A DNA stretch of 51,359 nucleotides from a bacterium (GTDB lineage Bacteria; Elusimicrobiota; Elusimicrobia; UBA1565; UBA9628), in NCBI GenBank assembly GCA_021796015.1, contig JAJYOT010000006.1, positions 1 to 51,359 on the forward strand. The letters run 5' to 3'. Positions 30,011-38,330 of this stretch are shown piece after piece. How positions within the stretch are numbered: the stretch's first letter is position 1; each line of letters starts with the position of its first letter. Below the pieces are notes generated by a model that saw only the letters and a program-made list of their open reading frames with translations, was not told where the DNA came from and did no database searches. The position numbers and the translations under genes are program-made.

Positions 30011-33000
30011 CTATAAGAAGTCCTCATCATTATACCATATAGGGCTATCCGGCCGTCGCAAGAAAAGAAGTTGAAACCGAGCTTTTTTCCCTAAAGATTT
30101 CTCCAAGGATAGGAGATAGGTTTCAGCTTGAGCGCGGTAGCGCTCAAGAGCAGATTTTTCCGCTTCTTTGGACATAGGCGGAGAACCGGTTTTATAGTCG
30201 ACAATGACGGTTTGATGTTTGGTTTGATAGACCAAATCAATAGTTCCTTTAATGAGAGAGCCTTTGTTGGGATAGGCAAAAGGAATTTCCCGGCCTAAAA
30301 TTTCGGCGTGTTCGATTTCTTTGGCTGAAGACGAGCGTAAAAAATTATCGATCAAAGCCGAGGCCTCATTGAGCAGGTTTTTTCCCGGAGGTTCTAAGTT
30401 TAGTTGAGCCAAGGAAGCGTAAGCGGCGCTGATTATTTTTTTGACCTCGCCTGGATTTTTAAAATCTAATCTTTTGAGCGTTTCGTGGCAAAGTTGTCCT
30501 AAGAGAGAAGCTTGGTTTTGTCGGGGAAGGGAATCTTCTTCCCCAAAAAGGTTGGCTTGGGTTTGGGTGGGGCTTGAGGACCAGGGAGATAAAGACGCGC
30601 GCTTTAATTCAGAGCGTTTTTCCCAGCGCGCCGCCCAGTCTTTGGGCGGAATGGAAATTTCCCTCGCTTGTTTGCGCGGGGGGGATTTTGAATTTGTGAG
30701 AAGAGAATCAGCGGTTAAATCTTGCGATGGGAGACTGGGGTCTTGCGATAAAAATTGCGAGAAAGAATATCTCCCCGGGGAGAAATCCTTGTCTCCAATG
30801 AGAAATATTTTTTCCTTGGCCCGGGTCAATCCGACATAGAGAAGACGCAGGACTTCGTGCGCAAGTCTTTCTTTCTCGTTGATTTGAAGAATTGCCATGT
30901 TGAGGGAAGCCGCATGGGCCTTGGAAAGATAAAAGCCTACCGTTTGCGTTTTCCAGTCGGAGAGAAAAGGAGAAATTTCATGGTCTTTTCCAGGCGATGA
31001 GATGCGGGGAATAAAGACGATGGGAAATTCAAGGCCTTTAGCTTTATGGATGGTCAACAGCCGAACGCAGTCAAAAGATTCATCCGCCAGGGGATTTTCC
31101 CCTTCCTCCTCTCCTGATTTAATTTCCTCGGATATGCGTTCGAGCATTTCCCGAGCGCTGAGCCCTTCCTTATCGGCCATTTCTTCCGCGAGTCGGGCGA
31201 CTTTGAGGAGGTTTGAGACGGCTTGGGAACCGTGGTAGGCTTTGGCGGCGATAGGCAAAAGAGCGGTTTCCTTGAGCGTTTGATCTAAAAAAAGCGGCAG
31301 TGGAATTCTTCCGAGGCGCTTGCGAAGATAGTCGAGAGTTTTTTCTAGGGGCAATGAGTTTTTTGTTCCGCTTTTAAGATCCGCTAAATCTGAATCCTTG
31401 ATGTCGCTGAGAGGGGAGCGCATGAGCGCGGTTAGAGAGATTTCATCCGCGGGATTGTCCAGGACGCGAATGAGGTTTGTAAAATCAATGAATTCTTGGG
31501 AAGAATAGAGAGAATTCTTTAGTTGGGCGGCATAGGGAATTTGAGCGTCCTTAAAGGCTTCTATAAGATGAGAACTGCCTGTTTGCGTTCTCCAAAGAAC
31601 GGCTACGTCCTTGTAGCGAAATTTTTTCTTGGGGCCGCAATTTTTCTGAATCCACTGGCAAATCCATTGGGTTTCCGTTTTTTGAAATTCTTCGGAACTG
31701 GCGGGAGATTTAGAAAAACTGAGCTTAACGATCTCAAGCGCGGCATTAGAATTTGAGGTTTTGCTTGAAAGGAGTTCTTGATGAGCGGCTTGCAACCCTT
31801 TTTTTTCTTCCATCGTTTTTGAGAAGAGAGAATTAATCGGAGATAAAACCTCGGGCCTACTCCTGAAATTAAGATTTAAAGACAAGAATTTGGAATGAGG
31901 GTATGACAAAATTTTTTGCGTGAAATCTTGATAGGCGGCGATGTCGGCCCCGCGAAAGCGGTAAATGGATTGTTTGGGGTCGCCGACGACGAAAATCCGG
32001 CCCGGGCCTGGACGCGCTTGTTTCCAATCCGTCGCCGCCGAATTGATGTCTTCCGCCAGAAAAAAAAGAATTTCTCCTTGAAGAGGGTCGGTGTCCTGAA
32101 ATTCATCGACCAAAAAGGAATGATAAAAGCGCTTAATTTCATTTCGAATTCGCAGATTGTCTTTGAAAAGATTTCGGGCCTCGGTTAAAAGGCCGTCAAA
32201 AGAAATAAATCCGGCCCTTTGAAAGGTGTCGCTGAATTTTTTGCGGAAGGGCGTCAGGAGAATAATCGCCTTTTCCACCAAAGCGTGCTTTTTTGGAGAA
32301 GATAATTCGACTATTTTTTTCGCGCGCTCGTAAATTTTTTCTTCGTCTGCGTATTCTTCCCACGCCTTTGGCCATTTAGGCCACGAAGGCGGTAAAAGGA
32401 GAGGATTCCAATTCTCAGGGATTTCAGAATTTTTTTGGCTTCCCGCTTGAATCAGCTTTTCAACTTGGTCTTCTAATTCGGAGAATCGATCGAGAAAGGC
32501 CCGGCTTTTGGGAGCGGGTTTCCCCGTGGGAATCTGTTTTAATTTTCGCCGCAGTATTTCCAGGCTTTCTAGGGCCTCTTTCGAAACGTTGTGAATCATT
32601 TCCGAGGGTATTTTCTCTTGGCAGAGTTCTTTCGCCAATTTTTTTAAATCCTTAATAGAGACAAATTTAAGAATTAAGAGCCAGTCTTTTTCGCGCGGCG
32701 CGGAAGGCCCCAATTCAATATCCAGCCACGCTTCCCATTCCGATTCAAATATCCGGTTAAAACTTCGCCCTTGATCGATTTCAAAGGCTGGGGAAAGCCC
32801 CGCTTCAAGAGGATAAAGTCTTAGAATTCGCGCCATAAAGGAATGAAAGGTTTCAATGGGAGCTCGTTCGATTAAGTTCAGAGCGGATGCGGCGCGTTCT
32901 TCGAATGTCGTTTGATTTAGTGAGAATCGTTTTTGAAGCGAGAAAAGTAATTCTTTCAGCGTTTCTGAAACGTTTTCGGGATGGCGGGAGAAAATCGAGA

Positions 33001-33232
33001 CTTGATGGAGTTGTTGGGCTAGGCGAATTTTCATTTCCGCGGCGGCTTTGTTGGTAAAGGTTAAAGCCGCGATTTTTTCGAGAGAAACGCCTTTCCCTCC
33101 CTGCCCCGCTATAACCAGGGAAAGAATTCTCGCAATCAGAAGGGAAGTTTTTCCCGTTCCGGCCGCCGCTTCGACGACCATGTTGGAGTCGAGATCAAAT
33201 TGGGCCGCAAGGCGGCTTTCGGAGTCGTTCAT
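30011..33232 (-). CDS. AddA/RecB-type helicase-nuclease
   Basis: UvrD-family superfamily 1 helicase of 1073 residues. Walker A is EAAAGTGKTSLLIARIL near residue 20, and ALTFTNKAAAEM, DEFQDTDP, GDPKQSIYRFRGAD and the C-terminal helicase motifs TIHKAKGLEFPIVF and LLYVGLTRAKEKIF follow. The C-terminus has a PD-(D/E)xK nuclease, GTIDLVYQ and VIVDYKTGS, near residues 995-1015. This is the AddA/RecB layout, used in double-strand-break repair and in degrading foreign DNA. No addB gene is adjacent, so the partner is elsewhere. The defence operon ends 25 bp upstream on the same strand. Confidence 0.92.
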   Translation of the reverse strand: MNDSESRLAAQFDLDSNMVVEAAAGTGKTSLLIARILSLVIAGQGGKGVSLEKIAALTFTNKAAAEMKIRLAQQLHQVSIFSRHPENVSETLKELLFSLQKRFSLNQTTFEERAASALNLIERAPIETFHSFMARILRLYPLEAGLSPAFEIDQGRSFNRIFESEWEAWLDIELGPSAPREKDWLLILKFVSIKDLKKLAKELCQEKIPSEMIHNVSKEALESLEILRRKLKQIPTGKPAPKSRAFLDRFSELEDQVEKLIQAGSQKNSEIPENWNPLLLPPSWPKWPKAWEEYADEEKIYERAKKIVELSSPKKHALVEKAIILLTPFRKKFSDTFQRAGFISFDGLLTEARNLFKDNLRIRNEIKRFYHSFLVDEFQDTDPLQGEILFFLAEDINSAATDWKQARPGPGRIFVVGDPKQSIYRFRGADIAAYQDFTQKILSYPHSKFLSLNLNFRSRPEVLSPINSLFSKTMEEKKGLQAAHQELLSSKTSNSNAALEIVKLSFSKSPASSEEFQKTETQWICQWIQKNCGPKKKFRYKDVAVLWRTQTGSSHLIEAFKDAQIPYAAQLKNSLYSSQEFIDFTNLIRVLDNPADEISLTALMRSPLSDIKDSDLADLKSGTKNSLPLEKTLDYLRKRLGRIPLPLFLDQTLKETALLPIAAKAYHGSQAVSNLLKVARLAEEMADKEGLSAREMLERISEEIKSGEEEGENPLADESFDCVRLLTIHKAKGLEFPIVFIPRISSPGKDHEISPFLSDWKTQTVGFYLSKAHAASLNMAILQINEKERLAHEVLRLLYVGLTRAKEKIFLIGDKDFSPGRYSFSQFLSQDPSLPSQDLTADSLLTNSKSPPRKQAREISIPPKDWAARWEKRSELKRASLSPWSSSPTQTQANLFGEEDSLPRQNQASLLGQLCHETLKRLDFKNPGEVKKIISAAYASLAQLNLEPPGKNLLNEASALIDNFLRSSSAKEIEHAEILGREIPFAYPNKGSLIKGTIDLVYQTKHQTVIVDYKTGSPPMSKEAEKSALERYRAQAETYLLSLEKSLGKKARFQLLFLRRPDSPIWYNDEDFL

Positions 33233-33257
33233 TTAATTGGTTTAACTCAAAATCGGT

Positions 33258-33983
33258 TCAAGGCAGCGTGATAAATTGAATATAGCGTTCCCCTAGCGGC
33301 GTGATTCTTTTCTCCAATATTTTTTGCGGATTCAAGGAGGATTTCCAAGCGGTTACCCCGCCCCAGGCCATCCCTGGATCTACAAGTAGTCCAAGACTTG
33401 TAAGTCCATGGAGAATCAAGAGAAAATGATCTTCTGGAATTTCCGGAAGCGAAGGCTTGAGCAAAACTGAAATAATGTCGCTTTGGGGGATAGTCTCGGA
33501 ATTGGTGCTTGTGATGGCGTTTATTTTCGCGCTAATTTCAAGGTGTTGCGATTGGGCGGAAACTGGATCATTTAACACTTTCAACGCCTGAATATGCTCA
33601 AGGGTCAAATCCCTTGTGATTTTAATAAATAAGTCTAGTTCCGGATTTGGAGCAGGAGAAATCGCCTCGTTAAGCAAAATGGCTCGAAACGCGGCCCGCT
33701 TCTCCGCGTGATTTTCAATTAGCGCACCCATGATTACCTGAAGCACCGTAATATGAAAATTTTCAGATGAAATTTTGTTTTTATCAATTTTTTGATCTAG
33801 TCGCTGGAATTCATTTCTTAAACACTCCATTTCTTCATTGGTCCGTTTTTGCCAAGTCTTGGGAATAAACTGATTCAGCAAGGCAGATAGAATGCCCCCG
33901 CCGTTAATAAGAGACAATCCCGCTTCTGTTGTGGTGAGCGCGGCATCTCTGGCTGATATGACAGTATCTTTTTTAGCGGCCAT
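33258..33983 (-). CDS. unknown protein, Abi-alpha (DUF4393)-like features
   Basis: 241 residues from ATG 33983 (MAAKKDTVISARDAAL). A glycine-rich hydrophobic stretch (AGLSLINGGGILSALLNQF) is followed by a charged helical region, HAEKRAAFRAILLNEA, DLTLEHIQALKVLNDP, and a C-terminal winged-helix-like part ending ITPLGERYIQFI. This order recalls Abi-alpha/DUF4393 abortive-infection proteins, whose C-termini end in a similar TPLG segment. The match is from memory and weak. The gene overlaps the PIN gene by 11 nt and is the last of four coupled genes. Confidence 0.5.
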   Translation of the reverse strand: MAAKKDTVISARDAALTTTEAGLSLINGGGILSALLNQFIPKTWQKRTNEEMECLRNEFQRLDQKIDKNKISSENFHITVLQVIMGALIENHAEKRAAFRAILLNEAISPAPNPELDLFIKITRDLTLEHIQALKVLNDPVSAQSQHLEISAKINAITSTNSETIPQSDIISVLLKPSLPEIPEDHFLLILHGLTSLGLLVDPGMAWGGVTAWKSSLNPQKILEKRITPLGERYIQFITLP

Positions 33984-34914
33984 TGGATGATTCCATGCGT
34001 TTCTTAAAATCTTCCCAAGAAAGGACCTTGTTCGCCAAAGGCGCATAATATTTAAATGCCTCTTGAAAATCGCGTTTATTATTCGTCACAAAGAAGTCAA
34101 TATGATTGGAAGCAATATAAGCGGCCAATTCAAAATCTAAAAAATCCGAAAACTCGGCTTTTCGACTATGTGCGATGAAATTGCCAATTTGCAGATTGTA
34201 AATGGACATCAGATCGGCGACATACGGGATTTCCCGCCATTTTAGCGCAATGGCCGCCATTGCCTCGATTCCAACATTGTGATGATTCATAAAATGGCAA
34301 AATAAGCTTGATTGGAATTCAGGCTTGCGTTGTATATAGCCGATAATCATCTCTCTAAATTGGTTTGGTGATACGGTGGATTGCGCCTTGACGACATAGT
34401 CTTTTTTTAGTTCCTCCCGCAACGATTCAAGGCTTCGACAAAAAGATTTTTCTACCGTATCCGTCGGCTCAACAATAGCGGCGCGAATCTCATTCGACTT
34501 TAAAAATGAGGGTTGGTCTATTAATTTCTTGCGAATTCTAAGAAATATTTTTGATTCCTCAATTCTTGCGGTCTTGGGCCATTTGAGCCACTCGCGCAAT
34601 GCCCTGCTGACCACAACTCCAGGGCTTGGAAGCATGTGATTTGGAGTTATTCGCGCTAAATTCGCGCATCTATTGGCGAGCCATTTCGCATCGTGATGTT
34701 CTGGGCTATCCGATTTATGGACATGACAAATAATTTCACATAAGCCCACAACGGAATCCCATGCCTGGATTTTTTTAGCCTCTGTCAAATCTTCTAAGAA
34801 CTTCCAGTTTTTTTCGCCTAATCCAAATACAATAGAAGAATCCAAAACCAACCGGATGGGCGGTTTAACCAGTCGCTTTGGCAGGTAGATTGTCTGGGAC
34901 ATAGGCTCAGTCAT
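33973..34914 (-). CDS. PIN-domain protein, probable ribonuclease
   Basis: 313 residues. An N-terminal strand with an acidic residue, RLVLDSSIVFGLGE, then GLCEIICHVH, and near the C-terminus FSDFLDFELAAYIASNHIDFFVTNNKRDFQEAF supply the four acidic positions of a PIN nuclease. PIN proteins cleave RNA, often as toxins. This one is about twice the usual toxin length because of an inserted helical middle (about 95-200). GAGG precedes the ATG at 34914. The ImmA-like gene ends 18 bp upstream. Confidence 0.7.
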   Translation of the reverse strand: MTEPMSQTIYLPKRLVKPPIRLVLDSSIVFGLGEKNWKFLEDLTEAKKIQAWDSVVGLCEIICHVHKSDSPEHHDAKWLANRCANLARITPNHMLPSPGVVVSRALREWLKWPKTARIEESKIFLRIRKKLIDQPSFLKSNEIRAAIVEPTDTVEKSFCRSLESLREELKKDYVVKAQSTVSPNQFREMIIGYIQRKPEFQSSLFCHFMNHHNVGIEAMAAIALKWREIPYVADLMSIYNLQIGNFIAHSRKAEFSDFLDFELAAYIASNHIDFFVTNNKRDFQEAFKYYAPLANKVLSWEDFKKRMESSNGR

Positions 34915-34932
34915 GCCTCATTTTCTGAATTC

Positions 34933-35553
34933 TCAAACGCCGTCCGAGAAAGGAAATTCCACCGTGACTAGTCCTTCCTTGGTCAGCCGATATTGGACCA
35001 CTTGCGCGGAAACATTAAAAATGTCGGAGAGATAGTCGCAGATGTACTTAACGGCGGGCTCGGTTGAGGGGTTAAGGCCCGCGGTCTCGGCTTGTTTGCG
35101 GGATAACTCAAATTGCGCGCGAAGAGGAACTGTCGGGACAAGGATGAGCCCTGCCAAGCAGCTCGCCTGCCACTCCAGCCAGCGGTATTCGTCCTCCATG
35201 GAGTCGCGAAATGTCTTGTAATTTTCAATCGTCTCAACGCGGCGAGCCAAAATGATGTCGCGGTGCAAAATGAGATGCGAAAGCTCATGAGCAAGAGTAA
35301 ACCGAGCCCGGCGCTCCCGCTTCATATAGACAAATTCGTCAATGCTTATTTCTTTTAGACTTGAGGAAATAAATCCATCAATTTTAAATTCATCCAAGAG
35401 GCCGGGAATTGGAATCAGGGATATTTTAAACCGTGTTTCTATGATTTGCTCTATGGGAACTGGAGTGATGTCTTCAGGATGATATTCGGAGAGAAACTCA
35501 CCCGCCACGCGGCGAAGTTCTTTATAATCGCGCCGAGGTAAATTAAGGGTCAC
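34933..35553 (-). CDS. ImmA/IrrE-type zinc metallopeptidase
   Basis: 206 residues with the zinc-peptidase motif HELSH in FTLAHELSHLILHRD (about residues 90-104), preceded by the family's ISIDEFVYMKRERRARFT, and a C-terminal helical part. ImmA of ICEBs1 and IrrE/PprI of Deinococcus cleave HTH repressors to release stress or mobile-element responses. The XRE regulator encoded just upstream is the obvious candidate substrate. Start is GTG at 35553, 12 bp after the XRE stop. Confidence 0.87.
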   Translation of the reverse strand: MTLNLPRRDYKELRRVAGEFLSEYHPEDITPVPIEQIIETRFKISLIPIPGLLDEFKIDGFISSSLKEISIDEFVYMKRERRARFTLAHELSHLILHRDIILARRVETIENYKTFRDSMEDEYRWLEWQASCLAGLILVPTVPLRAQFELSRKQAETAGLNPSTEPAVKYICDYLSDIFNVSAQVVQYRLTKEGLVTVEFPFSDGV

Positions 35554-35565
35554 GCGCGAATTCTC

Positions 35566-35940
35566 TTAAGAATGCTTAAGTTTCTCGATTAGTTTGTCCA
35601 GCGCCTCGCCGGGAAGCTTTTTATCGCGTAGAGTCCGAAAGAAAGCGGGGAGTCTTTCGATCACGCTGGAATCTTTCCGTATGTCCTCGGGAAGTCGTCC
35701 GCCCTCAGCCGCGGCTAAATCAAAAAATTCAATCCATTCGGCGCTCCCCTCGCGCAACCCCAAGGCCTTCGCGTAATCGCGCAACTTTTCATCGCTCTGT
35801 GGGGGCGCGAAAATGCCGCGCTCGAGTTTGCTGATATTTCCAGGATCAAAACCGTTTTGCAGGCAAAAATCTCGCAAGGTGAGACCTCTCTTCAAACGCA
35901 AACTCTTAAAATATTCCCCAAAACTCCCATGGTGGTTCAT
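35566..35940 (-). CDS. XRE-family HTH repressor
   Basis: 124 residues with an N-terminal Cro/C1 helix-turn-helix (YFKSLRLKRGLTLRDFC, NISKLERGI, residues about 10-65) and a helical C-terminal tail of about 55 residues. It is probably an autoregulated repressor of the four-gene operon: a perfect consensus promoter overlapping a palindrome lies just upstream. The pair XRE-ImmA is typical of peptidase-inducible switches. AAGGAG sits ahead of the ATG at 35940. Confidence 0.88.
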   Translation of the reverse strand: MNHHGSFGEYFKSLRLKRGLTLRDFCLQNGFDPGNISKLERGIFAPPQSDEKLRDYAKALGLREGSAEWIEFFDLAAAEGGRLPEDIRKDSSVIERLPAFFRTLRDKKLPGEALDKLIEKLKHS

Positions 35941-35963
35941 GTGAGACCCCCTCTCCTTTTGGT

Positions 35964-36001
35964 GTTGTAATTATTATACAACGCCTTTCGTATTTTGTCA
36001 A
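35964..36001 (-). promoter_or_regulatory. consensus promoter with overlapping palindromic operator
   Basis: On the minus strand TTGACA (36001-35996) and TATAAT (35978-35973) are both perfect and 17 bp apart. GTTGTA-N7-TACAAC (35964-35982) is a palindrome covering the -10 box, the expected site for the XRE protein. Such a strong promoter needs a repressor. Confidence 0.75.
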
Positions 36002-36014
36002 TACCGCTCGTAAA

Positions 36015-36342
36015 TCATGCTGAATATTGCTGCTGAAAAAAGGAAATGTGGATTATTTTGCAATCGAAAAAATAGTTTCGGATATTTTGTGCGATATCAT
36101 ATCCATTACCTGGAATTGTGTCTTGTGGCTGCTTAAAATAAAGATGCCAAAGTTTGTATATTAACGCCATAATACTCGAATCTACAATGGAAAATGGAGC
36201 ATTTTTTTTCAGAGTATCCAATTTAAGTTGATAAAAAAACAATATCCCACAGCCTGTTTCTCAGGCTATCATCCATTGATTCGATCTGTAATTGGTCTTT
36301 GACCGGCTTGTGTTCATGCCTTTGAGAAAAAGAGCGGTGCAT
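36015..36342 (-). pseudogene. AbiJ-NTD4-like gene, frameshifted and truncated
   Basis: From ATG 36342, after GGGAG, the first frame reads MHRSFSQRHEHKPVKDQLQ and then SMDDSLRNRLWDI, and stops at 36223. The next frame continues the homology: LFFYQLKLDTLKK, then LIYKLWHLYFKQPQDTIPG and IRNYFFDCK, ending at 36015. This is the order of the AbiJ N-terminal domain 4 found in abortive-infection HEPN proteins. The break is at a run of seven T; one T fewer would restore one frame. The HEPN effector domain that should follow is absent. Confidence 0.65.
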
Positions 36343-36355
36343 TGTTATTGTCTCC

Positions 36356-36412
36356 CTAAATTTTTGGCGTATTTTCAAACATAAAGAATCCATCTTCTCG
36401 ATTGAACGCCAT
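36356..36412 (-). CDS. 18-codon leader ORF before the AbiJ-like remnant
   Basis: Reads MAFNREDGFFMFENTPKI and stops at the ribosome site of the AbiJ-like frame. A TACAAT box (36420-36425) lies just upstream. It could be a leader peptide, a relic, or chance. Apart from it and the shared promoter motif, 36343-36489 shows nothing else. Confidence 0.25.
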   Translation of the reverse strand: MAFNREDGFFMFENTPKI

Positions 36413-36419
36413 GTCTTAA

Positions 36420-36440
36420 ATTGTACTACTACCGACGATG
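36420..36440 (-). promoter_or_regulatory. promoter-like motif shared with 38500-38520, copy 1
   Basis: On the minus strand CATCGTCGGTAGT directly precedes a -10-like TACAAT. The same 13 bases precede TATAAT at 38520-38500; 18 of 21 positions agree. It lies upstream of the AbiJ-like remnant. Confidence 0.5.
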
Positions 36441-36489
36441 TTTATTAGGGAAATTTAATGGGGAGTGATTTGTGGTTGTCTTCGGATGA

Positions 36490-37389
36490 CTATTCTTCCG
36501 AGAAATAATCGGAATCGATTTTTTTAACGGCGTAAGTGCTGACGAGCGATACTCCGACATTATGTTCCAACATCAACCGTGCCAACATTTTCCCATCCAC
36601 AAGGATAACCTTCGTGTCGATTTGAGACGCATAATCTTTTGCCCCGGAGGAAAAATCAGAAGTCGTTATAAAAACGCCTTTTCTGGCGCGTTGACCGGTC
36701 AATGCGCCGACAAATTTTTGAATTTCAGGTCTGCCAACGACGCTTTCCCATTTCTTCGCTTGAATATAGATCGCATCGAGGCCTAGTTTATCTTGTTTAA
36801 TAATTCCATCAATGCCGCCGTCTCCGGTTTGGCCTATGGCTTTACCCGCATCCTGCCTGCTGCCGCCATAACCCATTTTTAAAATTACCTCAACGACAAT
36901 TTTCTCGAAAAAAGATGGGGAACACGCCTTAAGCCGCTGGAGTAAGTCGGTGAGAATGGAAGATTGGAGCGTTTGATGCGCTCGTTCGAGTAACTCTTCC
37001 GGCGTATCATCGCCGTTCTCGGGCTCAGTTTCTCCGTCATTTCTCCGTAAATCCCTAAATTCCTTGAATTCCTGGAATTGTTCAAGAAACCGTACATCAA
37101 TAGAGGTCGGATTTTTTTGCAAGACCTCCAGGCCTCGGGAGGTAATTTTATTAACGCCTCGTTTAGGAGCGTCAATGAGCCCTGACTTTTTTAAATAGGT
37201 TCGAGCCCATCCAACTCTATTTTCAAAAACCGTTTGTTGACCGCTAGGCAACAGCGTTTGTCTCTCAGCGCCGGTTAATTGAAACTTTTTCGCAAGTTGG
37301 GCACAGGCTTCATGAGCTGAATGCTCTTTATTATCCGAATAAAATTCCAGGAGAGGCAGCATGCAGGGCTGGTAATTAGGAATAGGCAT
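36490..37389 (-). CDS. Mrr-type restriction endonuclease
   Basis: 299 residues with an Mrr N-terminal winged-helix domain (MLPLLEFYSDNKEHSAHEA to TSRGLEVL, residues about 9-90) and a C-terminal Mrr catalytic domain (about 150-270). The latter has FEKIVVEVILKMGYGG, the PD-(D/E)xK residues in GDGGIDGIIKQDKLG and YIQAKKW, and VFITTSDFSSGAKDYA. Mrr enzymes cut modified DNA (type IV restriction). The N-terminal domain suggests a complete gene. Start at ATG 37389. Confidence 0.9.
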   Translation of the reverse strand: MPIPNYQPCMLPLLEFYSDNKEHSAHEACAQLAKKFQLTGAERQTLLPSGQQTVFENRVGWARTYLKKSGLIDAPKRGVNKITSRGLEVLQKNPTSIDVRFLEQFQEFKEFRDLRRNDGETEPENGDDTPEELLERAHQTLQSSILTDLLQRLKACSPSFFEKIVVEVILKMGYGGSRQDAGKAIGQTGDGGIDGIIKQDKLGLDAIYIQAKKWESVVGRPEIQKFVGALTGQRARKGVFITTSDFSSGAKDYASQIDTKVILVDGKMLARLMLEHNVGVSLVSTYAVKKIDSDYFSEE

Positions 37390-37406
37390 TGTATTTCTAA
37401 AGTTCT

Positions 37407-37609
37407 CTAACAGGATATCTTTTTGCTTGATTCAAATCCAATCATGATCTGGGTTGGAAAGAGCGTCGTGATGATTGAGAAAAATTCCCAAATGCTGGCA
37501 AGCATTGGGTAGTTCCCCACGCGCGGCGAGGCGGCGTAAAGACCTCGTCACTGCTCAAATTCGCCAAGCAGCTTAAAACATCAGGGTTGTGGTTTTCAAC
37601 TTTCAACAT
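37407..37609 (-). pseudogene. remnant of an adenine-specific DNA methyltransferase
   Basis: From ATG 37609 the frame reads MLKVENHNPDVLSCLANLS, then SDEVFTPP, the N-terminal signature of a family of large type II adenine methyltransferases. The frame then loses homology and stops at 37442. A second frame to 37407 contains RVGNYPMLASIWEFF, resembling the SAM motif I region (GxGNYP) of the same family. An internal deletion and a frameshift have destroyed the gene. It lies just upstream of the Mrr gene, so a restriction-modification locus may once have stood here. Confidence 0.55.
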
Positions 37610-37637
37610 TTCGCGCTAAGACTCCCCATGCATTGAC

Positions 37638-37679
37638 ATTGCGTAGCGTATTGCGTAAAACGCAATATAACTACGCAAT
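37638..37679. promoter_or_regulatory. nested 42-bp palindrome, probable operator
   Basis: ATTGCGTAG-CG-TATTGCGT-AAA-ACGCAATA-TAA-CTACGCAAT: two nested perfect arms of 9 and 8 bp. TTGCGT thus occurs four times in alternating orientation, as in an operator for two dimers. It lies just upstream of the methyltransferase remnant, with TATATT inside it as a possible -10. The remainder of 37610-37799 shows no gene. Confidence 0.5.
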
Positions 37680-37799
37680 AGAAACAAATAAAAATATCCA
37701 TGAATTTATTGTATTTTTGCGGTGTCATTGGCTTGGATTGCCCCAGGGTACCATAATGCGGAACGGGTCTTTCCTACGTAATAGGCTTTTCCTGATCAC

Positions 37800-38330
37800 T
37801 TAAGAGTGATTGTCACGCAGTCCTTTAAGTGTTATGTCTTTTGTTAAGCACCACCAACTTAACGCCTGGCTAAAACGTTGAAGCTCATCCCTATTAAATT
37901 TAATTTCTATAGAATTCCCCTTTTTCTCGTCTACAAAGGTAAATTCTAAATCAGGAGAAATAGAGACATTGCCATGTGCAATCGCGTTGCGCAGATGACG
38001 AATGAGTTCTTTTAGGTTCCATCTCGACTCTTGTACGGAGGGTGGGACTCCCCAATCAGGAACAAGTTTTTCAACAGAACATTCTGGGAGGCTGTTAAAA
38101 AATTTCTGGGATGGTATGCCGATATAGATAAACAAGGAAGCGGAGAACTGGTGTTGGTTGCAGAAAGAGAAATCATCATTCCCTGGATCTGCTTTATATT
38201 TTTCCTTGAATTTTCCTTGAAGTTCTCGTAGCGTGATTTCTTGGTTTTTTTTATTTTCCTCCAAAATCTCAAGCATTCCATTTGCCTGCCGCACATAGCA
38301 GATCATGGAATTAACATCTTTCTCATTCAT
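37800..38330 (-). CDS. HEPN-family protein (pEK499_p136-like), probable RNase
   Basis: 176 residues, largely helical, with the HEPN catalytic motif RxxxxH in LIRHLRNAIAHGNVSI (about residues 118-133) followed by a beta strand DLEFTFVD and a C-terminal helix. The segment around RNAIAHG matches the pEK499_p136 HEPN family. HEPN proteins are metal-independent RNases that act in abortive-infection and toxin systems. No separate antitoxin gene is evident; a frameshifted short frame overlaps its start. Confidence 0.75.
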   Translation of the reverse strand: MNEKDVNSMICYVRQANGMLEILEENKKNQEITLRELQGKFKEKYKADPGNDDFSFCNQHQFSASLFIYIGIPSQKFFNSLPECSVEKLVPDWGVPPSVQESRWNLKELIRHLRNAIAHGNVSISPDLEFTFVDEKKGNSIEIKFNRDELQRFSQALSWWCLTKDITLKGLRDNHS

